Of a DNA stretch of 64,000 bases, positions 10,301 through 18,443 are shown in pieces. Position 1 is the first letter of the stretch; each line of letters begins with the position of its first letter. Position numbers and translations under genes: made by a program. Below the pieces are notes generated by a model. The model searched no databases. It saw nothing but the letters and a program-made list of their open reading frames with translations, and had not been told where the DNA came from. The DNA is from CAYUPI01 sp964446585 (GTDB taxonomy: Bacteria; Verrucomicrobiota; Verrucomicrobiia; Limisphaerales; UBA8199): NCBI GenBank assembly GCA_964446585.1, contig CAYUPI010000013.1, positions 1 to 64,000 on the forward strand, in the 5' to 3' direction.

Positions 10301-12045
10301 TTGGTTTGGCCAGAGCCGCCATCTCCCCACGCGACTACCGTCCCGTCGTTCTGGAGCGCCAGACTATGGTAATCTCCGGCCGCAACGGCGATAATGTTGC
10401 TCAAGCCGGCGGGGAGGTTGGTTTGGCCAAAGGAATTGTCTCCCCAGGCGACGATTGTCCCGTCGCTCTGGAGCGCCAAATTGTGGTAGCTTCCGGCCGA
10501 GATGGCGATGACGTTGTTTAGGCCGTTGGGGACATTCGTCTGGCCATAGGAATTGTCTCCCCAGCCGACGACCGTCCCGTCGTTCCTCAGCGCCAGGCTA
10601 TGGTACCATCCACCTGCAACGGTTATAACGCTACTCAAGCCGGCGGGGACGTTGGTTTGGCCAGCGGAATTGCCTCCCCAGCCGACGACCGTCCCGTCGC
10701 TCTTCACCGCCAGACTGTGGTAAAGTCCAGCCGCAATGGCACCCACGCTGCTCAGGCCTGTGGGGACGTTGGTTTGGCCATTAACGCCATAGCCCCAGGC
10801 GACGACCGTCCCGTTGCTTTTGAGTGCGAGGCTGTGGTAGCCGCCGGCCGCGATGGCGCTGACACTGCTCAAGCCGGCGGGAACGCTGGTCTGGCCATAG
10901 GTGTTATCTCCCCAGCCGACGACCGACCCGTCGGCCTTCAGCGCCAGAATGAAAGCTCCTCCAGCCGCCATGGCGGTGACGTGGTTCAGGTCTGCAGGAA
11001 CGTTCGTTTGGCCCGCATAGTTGTCGCCCCACACGACCACGACCTGAACCGGTTGTGACAGGGCCCCGACGCTCACGTTAGTCAGCCCGCTAGCATCGCC
11101 GGAAAAGTTGCCCGCGGTCAGCGTGCCATTGACCTCGAGCCGCGAGGTGGTCGGGTTAGTACCGATGCCAACCCGTCCCGAATTGTCCCAGACTAACGAC
11201 AATTGTTGTCCGCCAACCGTGGTTCCCAAGGCGCCGCCGGAGTACCCGTAGAGAACCGGGCCGTCCTGATTGAAACCTGGGAACGTTTTGATCGCGCCGT
11301 AGTAACCGAGACCGTGGTTGGGATCAGTAATGTCGCGCAGCCGAAGGTCAACATCCGCCAGCGCGTTGGTGCCGGTAAAATTATTGTTGCCGTTAAGCAA
11401 AGGGACGTTAGGCGAGAGCCGCGAGTCATTGACGGTGCCGGTAGTCAGGCTGGACGCAGACAGACTCGATAGGCCGCTGCCATCCCCGTTGAACGCGCCC
11501 GCCAAGGTCACACCGCTTGCGCCGTTAGTCAGCACACTGTCGGGCAATTGCGCCGAGGTCAGCGCGCCGGTGATATTTGCCGCCGCAACGGCGTTCGCGG
11601 TGGTTGCCGTATCCGCTGACGTCGCGGCGGCAGCGCGCACGGCGTACGGCGTGGAGGTGATCTGCTGGCGCGGTGCTAGTGTGACGAAGCTGTCGGGGCT
11701 GCCGTTGGTGCGCACGCTGATTTCCAGCCAGCGGTCGGGGCCCGTGAAAATGCCGGCGCCAAAATCCAGTGTGACGGTGAACAGGCCGTTGCTCACGTCT
11801 GTGGCAGCATTCGTCCGAAAGCCGGTAACCGGGGGTCCGTTCGAACCGCCGAACAACCTGAAGCGCAGGTCGTAGCTCCCGTTGGCCGGACCGCCGGAGT
11901 CATCGAGGCGGCCCTGGTAGGTGAACGCAGTGGATTGCGCGCTCACTTCCAGTGCGGCTAAGAGCGCAAGCAGAAGAGCGCAGACTTTTTTCAGCGGCAC
12001 TCCAGGCGAGCACGCTCGTTTGGGTTGGACAAGTTCTGTTTTCAT
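7354..12045 (-). CDS. Giant secreted fibre protein: RCC1 propeller, VCBS/FG-GAP propeller and C-terminal S74 chaperone
   Basis: 1563 residues. A signal peptide covers about residues 17-37 (LLALLAALEVSAQS). Next is the AFTYQGRL module shared with the 1-2421 protein, then beta-helix-like linkers built from units such as GNGSGLTNLNASNL and TLADARLSTNVALLN. Seven 39-residue RCC1 repeats (VVGWGDN..GQTNVP...SLAL) are coded by about 10225-11045. Seven VCBS/FG-GAP repeats with DVNGDGKPD calcium loops are coded by about 8310-9320. The C-terminal 120 residues match the intramolecular chaperone of endosialidase (peptidase S74): SDRNTKD motif, IGPMAQDFHAQFP, and a final coiled coil. In that family cleavage occurs before the Ser of S-D-x-x-x-K. 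I infer a trimeric surface fibre. There are no other phage genes nearby. Confidence 0.9.
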   Translation of the reverse strand: MKTELVQPKRACSPGVPLKKVCALLLALLAALEVSAQSTAFTYQGRLDDSGGPANGSYDLRFRLFGGSNGPPVTGFRTNAATDVSNGLFTVTLDFGAGIFTGPDRWLEISVRTNGSPDSFVTLAPRQQITSTPYAVRAAAATSADTATTANAVAAANITGALTSAQLPDSVLTNGASGVTLAGAFNGDGSGLSSLSASSLTTGTVNDSRLSPNVPLLNGNNNFTGTNALADVDLRLRDITDPNHGLGYYGAIKTFPGFNQDGPVLYGYSGGALGTTVGGQQLSLVWDNSGRVGIGTNPTTSRLEVNGTLTAGNFSGDASGLTNVSVGALSQPVQVVVVWGDNYAGQTNVPADLNHVTAMAAGGAFILALKADGSVVGWGDNTYGQTSVPAGLSSVSAIAAGGYHSLALKSNGTVVAWGYGVNGQTNVPTGLSSVGAIAAGLYHSLAVKSDGTVVGWGGNSAGQTNVPAGLSSVITVAGGWYHSLALRNDGTVVGWGDNSYGQTNVPNGLNNVIAISAGSYHNLALQSDGTIVAWGDNSFGQTNLPAGLSNIIAVAAGDYHSLALQNDGTVVAWGDGGSGQTNIPVGLDGVVAVAAGGGKSLALQHRAGPAPVAVLTEDNTFQGTVTAAALAGSGAGVTNLNAASVASGTLADARLSPNVALLNGTQAFTGANSFNNAGNAFAGDGSGLTGLNASSLVTGAVPLARLPSSLVTNGGNFTGNGSGLTNLNASALSLGSLADARLSTNVALLNANQTFSGSNTFKGVALLTNANNTLTGNGAGLTSLSAANLSTGTLADARLSTNVALLNANQIFSGSNTFKGVALLTNANNTLFGNGAGLTSLNAANLSSGTLADARLSTNVALLSANLTFSGAVQFNGALSSGALAGSGAGITNLDLGQNSAGAIHPVTFMLTSQPVIPGTDPDNAVIAADVNGDGKPDLIIAGAFNSTVYIMTNNGNGGFGLSTTNFVGPQPQGVVAADVNGDGKLDFITGNNNSTYSVFTNNGSGGFAQSTTGTVNSNARSLIAVDVNGDGKPDLINADSSGGALQIFTNNGSGAFLFSINYASPGANAVAAADVNGDGKLDLITANGSSGVMVYTNNGSGAFAVSSTLTGSTPQKLIAVDVNGDGRPDIVTLTISTNRMAVYTNNGSGGFALASTPVTGGFPQALAAADFDGDGRPDLVTANGNGTDSVLINLGAGGFALRATLTVGSGPQSVATADFNADGKPDVVTGCGSTSTLFVHQNKGVEFDGTFVGNGASLTNLNASQLLSGTIADARLSSNVALLNASQTFSGSNTFSGVAALANANNTLAGNGAGITSLSAANLTGTVADARLSANVALLNASGQTFTGGTNTFAGAVHANVFRARGGSPGALGANNNGYAFIGNGGDIDSGLFSSADGQMEFYGNNTERMRITSSGNVGIGTAAPTNKLHVIGGATFSSGASGANQNVVWTPGNASWSFTSDRNTKDRVLPVDTQAVLEKVACVPIAEWSYISYDQRHIGPMAQDFHAQFPLNENDKALNDADLHGVALAAIQGLNQKLEEQRAENATLKARLDSLERLLMR
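8310..9320 (-). repeat. Seven in-frame VCBS/FG-GAP repeats inside the fibre gene
   Basis: Seven coding repeats each contain an A-x-D-x-N/D-x-D-G-x-x-D calcium-binding loop (for example AADVNGDGKPDLI and AADFDGDGRPDLV) followed by a VYTNNGSGGF-like strand. The number seven fits one closed beta-propeller. Confidence 0.85.
9458..9830 (-). repeat. 171-bp near-identical tandem repeat inside the fibre gene
   Basis: The sequence AGCAGAGCGAC and its flanks recur at 9458, 9629 and 9800, an exact 171-base period (57 codons). The unit encodes ADARLSTNVALLN ... GNGAGLTSLSAANL. High identity suggests recent unit duplication or gene conversion and makes length variation likely. Confidence 0.85.
10225..11045 (-). 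repeat. Seven in-frame 117-bp RCC1 repeats inside the fibre gene
   Basis: Seven consecutive 39-residue units of the type VVGWGDNSYGQTNVP ... AISAGSYHNLALQSDGT. Seven units make one complete RCC1 beta-propeller. The repeats are coding and not a CRISPR array. Confidence 0.88.
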
Positions 12046-12160
12046 AGTGATGTCAAATTTCTGCTGTAATCAGGCTTACATTCCTCAAGGCGTAAACCGC
12101 CGGCGAAGGTGGCCAAAAAATTTGGAAAGATTTTCGAGGATGGGAATCGATCAGTTGCGA

Positions 12161-12320
12161 GACAAGAATTTCAGGAATTCGCACGAATCTCCGGAAGAGA
12201 TTCCCCAGCCCGTGGCTTTCGGGCTACTCACTGAACGGTGAATGGAAGGCCAATCACTTCACACAGCGGGTAGCGCCATGCTTGTTGATTAAATTCGTGC
12301 GAATTTGTGAAATTCGTGTC
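12161..12320. repeat. Imperfect inverted repeat (AATTCGTGCGAATT family)
   Basis: Arms 12161-12190 and 12291-12320 are reverse complements at 26 of 30 positions and contain ATTCGCACGAAT / AATTCGTGCGAATT. The element fills most of the 288-base gap between the WD40 kinase stop and the fibre-gene start, both on the minus strand. No gene is seen in the gap. It may act as a terminator-like hairpin or a small mobile repeat. Confidence 0.75.
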
Positions 12321-12333
12321 TTCCGCAGCCAAC

Positions 12334-15300
12334 TCAGGGAATGAACGGCGACGGGTGTTCCTTTAAACGCTCCACGAAAAACCAGCGGCCCCAGCGGGCG
12401 TAGAAACCATCACCTTCCTGCGAGCAGAGCGAGACCTTCAACGCATCCCACCGTTCTGTGGGAACAATTTCCGAAGCACCGTCCTCGCGCAATCGGTGCC
12501 CCGACAACGCCTCGGCAACGTCCGGTAGCCAACTCGGCGCAGGCAAGGGCGCGCGGATGACCGGCCAGAGACGAAGCATGCCGTTGCCTGAAAGGCTCAA
12601 CATCATCCGGCCGTCGGCGCTGAGGCGGTTGCGTCTCAGGCTTGTGCCGTTGTGAACCCACCCGCTCAAGGGCAGCCCGCTCGAGGCCTGCCACAGGCGG
12701 CTATTGCCGGCATCGTCCCCGGTCAGCAGCACCTGGCCATCAGCGCTGAATTCGCAAAACCAGACGCCCCCACGATGGACTGGCAATGAAAACAAGTGTC
12801 GGCCGGTGTGTGCGTCCCAGATGTGAGTCTTGCCTCCCGCATCTCCAGTGACAATGCGCGCATTATTGGGGCTGAAGAGGACGCTATAAACTTCCTGCTC
12901 GTGCCGAAACTCATGAACCAGGTGGCCGGTATTTGCGTCCCACAATGCCGCAGTGCGGTCACGCGACCCGGTAAGCAACAACTTGCCGTTCGCACTCCAT
13001 TGCGCAGTCCAGATAACGGCCTGGTGGCGCGCAGCTTTCTCGGTCCGGCGCCCGTCTGGCAATGACCAGAACTCGATGGTCCCACTATCGGTCGGCACCA
13101 CCAAGGAATGGCCGTCCGGATTGAAGGAGGCTCCCATGCCGCGCGATGAATTGGTAAGGGTCGGCCCGATTTGTCGGCCCGTTTCCGTTTCGCGCACCTG
13201 GATGCTCGGCTGGTCCGTTAAAACTGAAAAATAACGTCCGTCGGTCGAGAACTCGACGTACGCCGATCGAGCGGTCTCTACTGCCGGGAACAGCGCAGCT
13301 CCCGTGTCCGCATCCCAGACTATCGTTCGATTGTCCCCGCAGGCGACGACCCGCCGGCCATTAGGAGAAAACGCCAGGTGCGTGATAACCTCATCCATCT
13401 GCATCCGCTTGAGCAAAGCCCCCGAGTGCGCGTCACGTACCTCCGCCGATCTCGCGTTATTACAGAGCACCCATTGCGAACCGGGGCTGAACTTTGCGTC
13501 GCTGATGCTTTCCCTGTTGGTGATCACAATCGGGTCCGGAGCCTTCATTCGCGTGTCCCAGAGTCGAACGATGCCATCTACCGATGCGGTCGCCAGCCGT
13601 TGCCCGTCCTTGGATAAACCCATCCAGGTCAGGCGGCCAATATGCTCGCCATTGAGGGTTTGTAATTCATGGGTGGTTAAATTGACGATCCCCAAATGCC
13701 CTGCCGCGTCGCCCACGTACAGTTCATGTCCGTCCTGTGAAAAGCACCACGCGCCGATGGGGCTGGGCGTCGGCACAATCCAACCTTCTGATGACGAGGT
13801 CGCTGCGGGGGCATCCGGCGAGAGCGAAGGTTCGAAAGTCCAACCCGACAACTCGCCCCCCGCTGCGCCAAGCCAGCAGCTAACGATCACCGTCTTGCCG
13901 CCCGGATGCACCTCCGCTTCCACAGGCCCGTTTCCTTGGAATCCGGGCGTCTGGGGCGTTTGCCAAACCAAACGGCCAGTGGCGGTCTCCCACGCCGAAA
14001 TCCGCCGGCCGTCGTCAGTCCCTAACATGTATTTGTCATCGGGACTGAATCCCGTGACGGGCGGGTATGTTCTGGTTTTCTCAAACGACGGTCCGACCTG
14101 TTTGAGTTGTGCGATATCCCATACGCCGTAACTCTCTCCAGGCCCGTAGATAGCGGCAAAGCGTCCACCGGCGGAGATGGGTAATCGCTGGTTGACTTTA
14201 TGTGAAAAGGGAACAAGGCTGACCAGGCCATTCAAATCCCAGAGAGACACCGAGCGCGCATCGTCCACCAGCAGACGGTTTTCGCCTGGAGCAACCGAAA
14301 CAGCCGGAGTCTCAAAACGATTGGAAAGCACGAGCGGGGAGGTGCTCGAATTTAGCGGCCACACCCTCACCGTCCCGTCGTTTGCCGCAGTAGCCAGATG
14401 TCGCCCGTCCGGCAGGAAGGCGGTGGTGTTCACGTACGAACCGTGAACCAGTGGCCGATCTACCGGAACGACAAACGTTTTTTCGGTGAGTAGGGAGAGC
14501 AATCGAGTCTGCATCGCCGCGTCGTTGGGATGCTGGCGCGCCGCGCGGGCAAACCACGCTAACGCCGAACTGGTCAACCCTTCCTCCAGTAGCGCCTCGG
14601 CATCAAGCCATTCGCGAGTAAAAAGGTTGCGCGTCAAGGTCCGGTTCGCCGCGTCTGCTTCATTGCGGGCCAGCATCTCCTGCTTTTGGCTCGTTTCCGC
14701 TTTCTGGCGCAAATCGCGCTGGACCTTTTCGGCGCGGCGCGTTTTGACCGCATCGCGCGTCGCAAAAATCACGCCGGCGACCAGCAACAGCGCTACAGCA
14801 ACTCCAGTCGCAAATGCGGGTCGATTCCGACGGATGGTCTTTCGTAGTAAGTATAACCGGCTGGGGGGCCGCGCCACTACGGGCTCATCTCGAAGATAGC
14901 GTTGGATGTCGGTTGCCAGTCCATTGGCTGTTTCGTACCGGCGTTTGCGATCTTTTTCCAACGCCTTGAGTACGATCCAATCCAAATCGGAAGCCAGTGA
15001 CGAGTGACGAGTGACCAGTGGCGAGTGGACGGGGCGCGTGAGAACGGCTTGGCGAAGGCTTGTGGAGGGTTTCGTGGGTTCTTTCTCCCGAATGATGCGG
15101 CGCATTTCGTCCAGGCCGGCGGCCAGCAATTCTTTGGGATCAAACGGGGGGCGCCCGGTGAGCAATTCGTAAAGCAGCACGCCGAGCGAATAAATGTCCG
15201 TTCGCGTATCGACGTCGTTCGCGTTGAGTTCTGCCTGTTCCGGGCTCATGTAGGCCGGGGTGCCCAGGAACATCTCAAACCGTGTGAACACGGTCTTGTC

Positions 15301-16011
15301 CGTCAGATGCACGTCAGCGGTCGCCTTGGCGATCCCGAAATCGATGACCTTGGGCAACGGCACACCATCATCTGAACTCACCAGCACATTCGATGGCTTA
15401 AGGTCGCGATGAATAATTCCCTTTTGGTGCGCGTGCTGGACTGCCTGACAAACTTGAATGAACAACTGCAGGCGCTCGACCGTCGAGAGATTATTCTGTT
15501 CGCAGAAATCGGTGATTTTGGTACCGCGGACCAGTTCCATCACAAAAAATGGACGGCCCCGGTCAGTGGCCCCGGCGTCCAGCACGCGGGCAATCCCCGG
15601 ATGATCCATCAAGGCCACCGCCTGCCGCTCCGCCTCGAACCGCGCGATCATCGAAGCAGTGTCCATTCCCAGCTTAATGACCTTGAGCGCCACCCGCCGG
15701 CGCACCGGCTCCATCTGCTCGGCCATATAAACGACGCCACAACCACCCTCGCCGATTTTCTGCAGCAGCTTATAACGCGCTATCCGGTCACCTTCCTTTT
15801 CCTCCATCGGGGCGGACAGAGCCAAACCCTCGCGCTTGGGATCCGCCAGAAACCCGCCGACCGAGTCGCCGGACCGCAACAGTTCCTCGAGCTCGGCCCG
15901 GAGCGCTGCATCACCGGCGCAAGCCTCATCGAGAAACACCTGGCGCGCTTGCTTGTCCTCTATCTCCGACGCCTCATTGAAGAGCGCGCGCAACGTTTTA
16001 CCGGTCGCCAT
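12334..16011 (-). CDS. Membrane Ser/Thr protein kinase with C-terminal WD40 propellers
   Basis: 1225 residues. The kinase domain spans about residues 78-385: glycine loop GEGGCGVV (87-94), K110 in VALKVIK, catalytic D203 in HRDLKPSN, D224 in DFG, and SPE at the activation-segment end. One transmembrane helix lies at about 400-418. The rest is extracytoplasmic and holds at least twelve WD40 units (for example VRLWDTRMK and AALWDANTGHL). An 18-residue insert at about 324-341 (VHSPLVTRHSSLAS) comes from a short GAGTGACGAGTGA-type DNA repeat. Forty-two bases upstream is an ECF sigma factor on the same strand, a pairing typical of Planctomycetes and Verrucomicrobia. I infer joint signalling. Confidence 0.95.
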   Translation of the reverse strand: MATGKTLRALFNEASEIEDKQARQVFLDEACAGDAALRAELEELLRSGDSVGGFLADPKREGLALSAPMEEKEGDRIARYKLLQKIGEGGCGVVYMAEQMEPVRRRVALKVIKLGMDTASMIARFEAERQAVALMDHPGIARVLDAGATDRGRPFFVMELVRGTKITDFCEQNNLSTVERLQLFIQVCQAVQHAHQKGIIHRDLKPSNVLVSSDDGVPLPKVIDFGIAKATADVHLTDKTVFTRFEMFLGTPAYMSPEQAELNANDVDTRTDIYSLGVLLYELLTGRPPFDPKELLAAGLDEMRRIIREKEPTKPSTSLRQAVLTRPVHSPLVTRHSSLASDLDWIVLKALEKDRKRRYETANGLATDIQRYLRDEPVVARPPSRLYLLRKTIRRNRPAFATGVAVALLLVAGVIFATRDAVKTRRAEKVQRDLRQKAETSQKQEMLARNEADAANRTLTRNLFTREWLDAEALLEEGLTSSALAWFARAARQHPNDAAMQTRLLSLLTEKTFVVPVDRPLVHGSYVNTTAFLPDGRHLATAANDGTVRVWPLNSSTSPLVLSNRFETPAVSVAPGENRLLVDDARSVSLWDLNGLVSLVPFSHKVNQRLPISAGGRFAAIYGPGESYGVWDIAQLKQVGPSFEKTRTYPPVTGFSPDDKYMLGTDDGRRISAWETATGRLVWQTPQTPGFQGNGPVEAEVHPGGKTVIVSCWLGAAGGELSGWTFEPSLSPDAPAATSSSEGWIVPTPSPIGAWCFSQDGHELYVGDAAGHLGIVNLTTHELQTLNGEHIGRLTWMGLSKDGQRLATASVDGIVRLWDTRMKAPDPIVITNRESISDAKFSPGSQWVLCNNARSAEVRDAHSGALLKRMQMDEVITHLAFSPNGRRVVACGDNRTIVWDADTGAALFPAVETARSAYVEFSTDGRYFSVLTDQPSIQVRETETGRQIGPTLTNSSRGMGASFNPDGHSLVVPTDSGTIEFWSLPDGRRTEKAARHQAVIWTAQWSANGKLLLTGSRDRTAALWDANTGHLVHEFRHEQEVYSVLFSPNNARIVTGDAGGKTHIWDAHTGRHLFSLPVHRGGVWFCEFSADGQVLLTGDDAGNSRLWQASSGLPLSGWVHNGTSLRRNRLSADGRMMLSLSGNGMLRLWPVIRAPLPAPSWLPDVAEALSGHRLREDGASEIVPTERWDALKVSLCSQEGDGFYARWGRWFFVERLKEHPSPFIP
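14999..15033 (-). repeat. GAGTGACGAGTGACCAGTGG repeat within the kinase gene
   Basis: A short tract of iterated GAGTGAC/CAGTGGC units. On the coding strand it reads as the extra segment HSPLVTRHSSL between kinase subdomains and the conserved DLDWIVLKALEKDR motif. It keeps the reading frame. Confidence 0.6.
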
Positions 16012-16053
16012 ATTTACTTATGCGCAAAAAGGTGGGAAAAACGGCCAACAAAT

Positions 16054-16617
16054 TCACGAACTAAACTGTCTTCGAAGCTCCCGATACAACCACGCCCGGG
16101 CAAAACCCCAGTGCCGCCGCGCCGTCCGTTCCGGAATCCCCAGGGCCTGCGCGGACTCTGCATTTGTTAGGCCGGCAAAGAAGCGGAGCTTGATGAATGC
16201 AGCAGAATCGGGATCTTCTTTGGCCAATTTATCGAGTGCTTCATTGACCGCCAGCAGTGTTTCATCGTCCGCCTCGACGGCCACCTCCAGTTCATTAAGT
16301 TCCACCCTCTGCGAACCGGCACCACGCTTAAGTGCATTCTTTTGCCGAGCCCGATCGATGAGAATCCTTCGCATCGCCTCGGCTGCAGCAGAAAAAAAAT
16401 GACCCTTCCCACTGAAACGCACCTCTTCGGTCCCCACCAGTCGCAACCACGCCTCGTGCACAAGCGCCGTGGGCTGCAACGTCTGCCCAGGTTGTTCCTG
16501 CGCCATTTTGGCGGCCGCAAGTTTCCGCAGTTCCTCATAAACCAACGGAAGCAACTGATTGGCCGCCTGTGGGTTACCAGCGTCGATCGCATTCAGCAAC
16601 TGGGTTACTTGCGACAT
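16054..16617 (-). CDS. ECF-subfamily RNA polymerase sigma factor
   Basis: 187 residues from the ATG at 16617. This start (MSQVTQLLNAIDAGNPQAA) matches the usual start of the TIGR02999-type family; a frame 21 codons longer also exists. Region 2 includes LPLVYEELRKLAAAKM and QPTALVHEAWLRLVG. Region 4 includes LRFFAGLTNAESAQALGIP followed by ERTARRHWGFARAWL. This family has no adjacent anti-sigma factor but is often encoded with Ser/Thr kinases, as here: the WD40 kinase begins 42 bases downstream. It probably directs a stress or surface regulon under kinase control. The divergent lipoprotein gene starts about 100 bases away. Confidence 0.95.
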   Translation of the reverse strand: MSQVTQLLNAIDAGNPQAANQLLPLVYEELRKLAAAKMAQEQPGQTLQPTALVHEAWLRLVGTEEVRFSGKGHFFSAAAEAMRRILIDRARQKNALKRGAGSQRVELNELEVAVEADDETLLAVNEALDKLAKEDPDSAAFIKLRFFAGLTNAESAQALGIPERTARRHWGFARAWLYRELRRQFSS

Positions 16618-16718
16618 GCGTTCGATGATAGCGGTCGTCCATGCCTGGCGCGAGCTGGAATTAACGGTCGAACGGTCCAAGCAGTTGATTTCCCCTTTCG
16701 GTCTGGCAAGGTGTGGTG

Positions 16719-17096
16719 ATGAAGACTCTTGATGCCTTGCCGTTTTGGGTTCTGGCAGCGCTGCTCCTGGCGGTTTCGGTCATGTTCAATTCGGGATGCG
16801 CGTCCACTCCGAAACCAGATTGGAATGAAAGGATCGGAAACTACACCTATGATGACGCGGTGCGTGAGCTCGGGCCGCCAGCTTCCACCACGAAGCTCCA
16901 GGACGGCACCGCCGTGGCGGAATGGTTCTTGAAATACGGCTCTCAGATGTCGTTCGGACTCAGCACCGGTATGTACGGTCCCGGTGGCGGCATCGGGGTG
17001 GGGCAGACAATCAGCCCACCGCCGAAAGCTCATTTTCTGCGGTTGACTTTTGGCACTGACGGCAAGCTTCAACGTTGGGAGAAAATCCAGCGTTGA
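16719..17096 (+). CDS. Small lipoprotein
   Basis: 125 residues from ATG 16719 (two GTG codons directly before it are in frame). A lipoprotein signal peptide (FWVLAALLLAVSVMFNSGC) places the lipidated Cys at residue 27. The mature part begins ASTPKPDW and has a short fold: YDDAVRELGPPASTTKLQDG ... AEWFLKYG ... FLRLTFGTDGKLQRWE. The pattern of G-P-P and K-L-x-D-G resembles SmpA/OmlA-like outer-membrane assembly lipoproteins, but the match is weak. It is divergent from the sigma factor/kinase pair. Confidence 0.75.
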   Translation: MKTLDALPFWVLAALLLAVSVMFNSGCASTPKPDWNERIGNYTYDDAVRELGPPASTTKLQDGTAVAEWFLKYGSQMSFGLSTGMYGPGGGIGVGQTISPPPKAHFLRLTFGTDGKLQRWEKIQR

Positions 17097-17100
17097 GGAA

Positions 17101-17258
17101 TCAGAAATCCGAAGGCCGAAATCCGAAGGCCGAAATCCGAAGCCCGAAATAAGACCGAATTCCCAAATCCGAATTCGTGACGGCCAGCTTGCCAAATGGG
17201 TAGCTACTGACCGGGAACCTGGCTTTCGACCTTCGGAATTCGGATTTTCGGTTCGGGG
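17101..17258. repeat. Repeat family B, copy 1 (ATCCGAAGGCCGAA type)
   Basis: The left part (17101-17179) holds iterated GAAATCCGAAGGCC units. The right part (17224-17258, CCTTCGGAATTCGGATTTTCG) is their approximate reverse complement. It fills the 213-base gap between the convergent genes ending at 17096 and 17310, where it may also stop transcription from both sides. Confidence 0.8.
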
Positions 17259-17309
17259 CTGGAATGTGCGGGACAGGCTCGAGGAACTCTCTCCCCCTTC
17301 GCCATTCTC

Positions 17310-18443
17310 TTATCGCTCCACAATGCGCTTGTTGCCGCCGTTTTCCGCGGCGTATTCGCGCAGCGCCTTCACAAGGTTCTCCAGTTGGGCGCGGGTGTGT
17401 TCGCTTGAAATGACGAATCGCCAGTAACCGCCGGCGGGGCCGCCTGGATAGCGAATGAAGGGTGGGTAGATGTCCGCCCGCAGGAGCCGACGGCTCAGTC
17501 GCGCGTTCTCGTTGGGAGTCGCGGGAGGAAGGGCTATGATTGGAGCCGGTGTCTGCGGCAGGCGAATCCCCGTATTGTTCAGGCTGTCTTTCACAAACTT
17601 CGTGTTGGCCGACAAACGTGCTCGCAGTCCGCGGTCAGTTTTCAAAATGCGGATGCTTTCCAGAGCAGCGTTGGCCAAGGGCAACGGCAAAGGCGTACTG
17701 CCGATGAAAAGTCGGCTTTGTTCCAGAACTCGCCGCCGGAGCGAGACAGAGCCGAGAATCGCCCCGCCGTAGGCCCCGAACGCTTTGCTAAGTGTGGTCG
17801 TTTGAATGATTCTGCGCCGGCTCACACCTGCGAGTTCGAGGGAGCCTTGGCCGCTCCGGCCGAGCACACCGGCGCCGTGTGCATCATCCACGAGCACCCA
17901 GGCGTCCTTCGGGAGCGCGCTCAGATAATCGGCCAGCGGCGCGACTGAGCCATCGCGCGCAAACAGGCCGTCGGTGAGTACCATCAAGCGGGTGCCGGGG
18001 CCGCAGCGGCGGACCGACCGCGCCAAGTCTTCCGGGTCGCAATGTTTGAAGTGGAGCACAGGACAATCGAAGTAGCGCGCGGCGTCTGTAAGTGAGGAAT
18101 GAGATTCCTCATCGAGAAGAACGTGAGAAAACTTACCTGCCAGCGCTTGAGCAACAACGAGGTTTGTCACATACCCACTCGAAACCAACAGGACATCGGG
18201 CGCTCCGAAGAAGTTAGCCAGACTGCGCTCGAGTTCGCCGTATAAGACATGGTTTCCAGTTGTTAATCGGGACGCGGCGACATTCAGCCCATATTTCTGT
18301 GCGCCCGCGCGGAGCGCTGCCAATACTCGGGGATGATGCGCCAGCCGGAGATAGTCGCAGCCAGAGAAGTAGGAGAGCCGTCGGTTTCGGAAACGCACGT
18401 AGGTGCGATTGATCTGCAGCAAGGGAGCCGGTTCGATCATCAC
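17310..18443 (-). CDS. BioF-like alpha-oxoamine synthase (PLP-dependent aminotransferase fold I)
   Basis: 377 residues. PLP-fold features are clear: SSGYVTNL, the DEESHSS His motif that stacks on PLP in this family, LVDDAHGAGVLG with the cofactor Asp, and the Schiff-base Lys at about K220 in TTTLSKAFGAYGG. This family condenses an amino acid with an acyl-CoA or acyl-ACP (8-amino-7-oxononanoate synthase, KBL, serine palmitoyltransferase). No other biotin gene is in view, so a role in a lipid or special metabolite is as likely as biotin. The GTG start overlaps the TGA of the upstream SLBB lipoprotein gene by four bases; an ATG follows as the second codon. Confidence 0.88.
   Translation of the reverse strand: MMIEPAPLLQINRTYVRFRNRRLSYFSGCDYLRLAHHPRVLAALRAGAQKYGLNVAASRLTTGNHVLYGELERSLANFFGAPDVLLVSSGYVTNLVVAQALAGKFSHVLLDEESHSSLTDAARYFDCPVLHFKHCDPEDLARSVRRCGPGTRLMVLTDGLFARDGSVAPLADYLSALPKDAWVLVDDAHGAGVLGRSGQGSLELAGVSRRRIIQTTTLSKAFGAYGGAILGSVSLRRRVLEQSRLFIGSTPLPLPLANAALESIRILKTDRGLRARLSANTKFVKDSLNNTGIRLPQTPAPIIALPPATPNENARLSRRLLRADIYPPFIRYPGGPAGGYWRFVISSEHTRAQLENLVKALREYAAENGGNKRIVER

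Noticed and set aside
10225..11045. Regular 117-bp repeats that could suggest a CRISPR array
   Set aside because: They are in-frame RCC1 codons with diverging third positions and no unique spacers.
7354..12045. A prophage, because the S74 chaperone is typical of phage tail fibres
   Set aside because: There is a signal peptide, and no capsid, portal, terminase or integrase gene in the window. Such proteins also occur as bacterial surface proteins.
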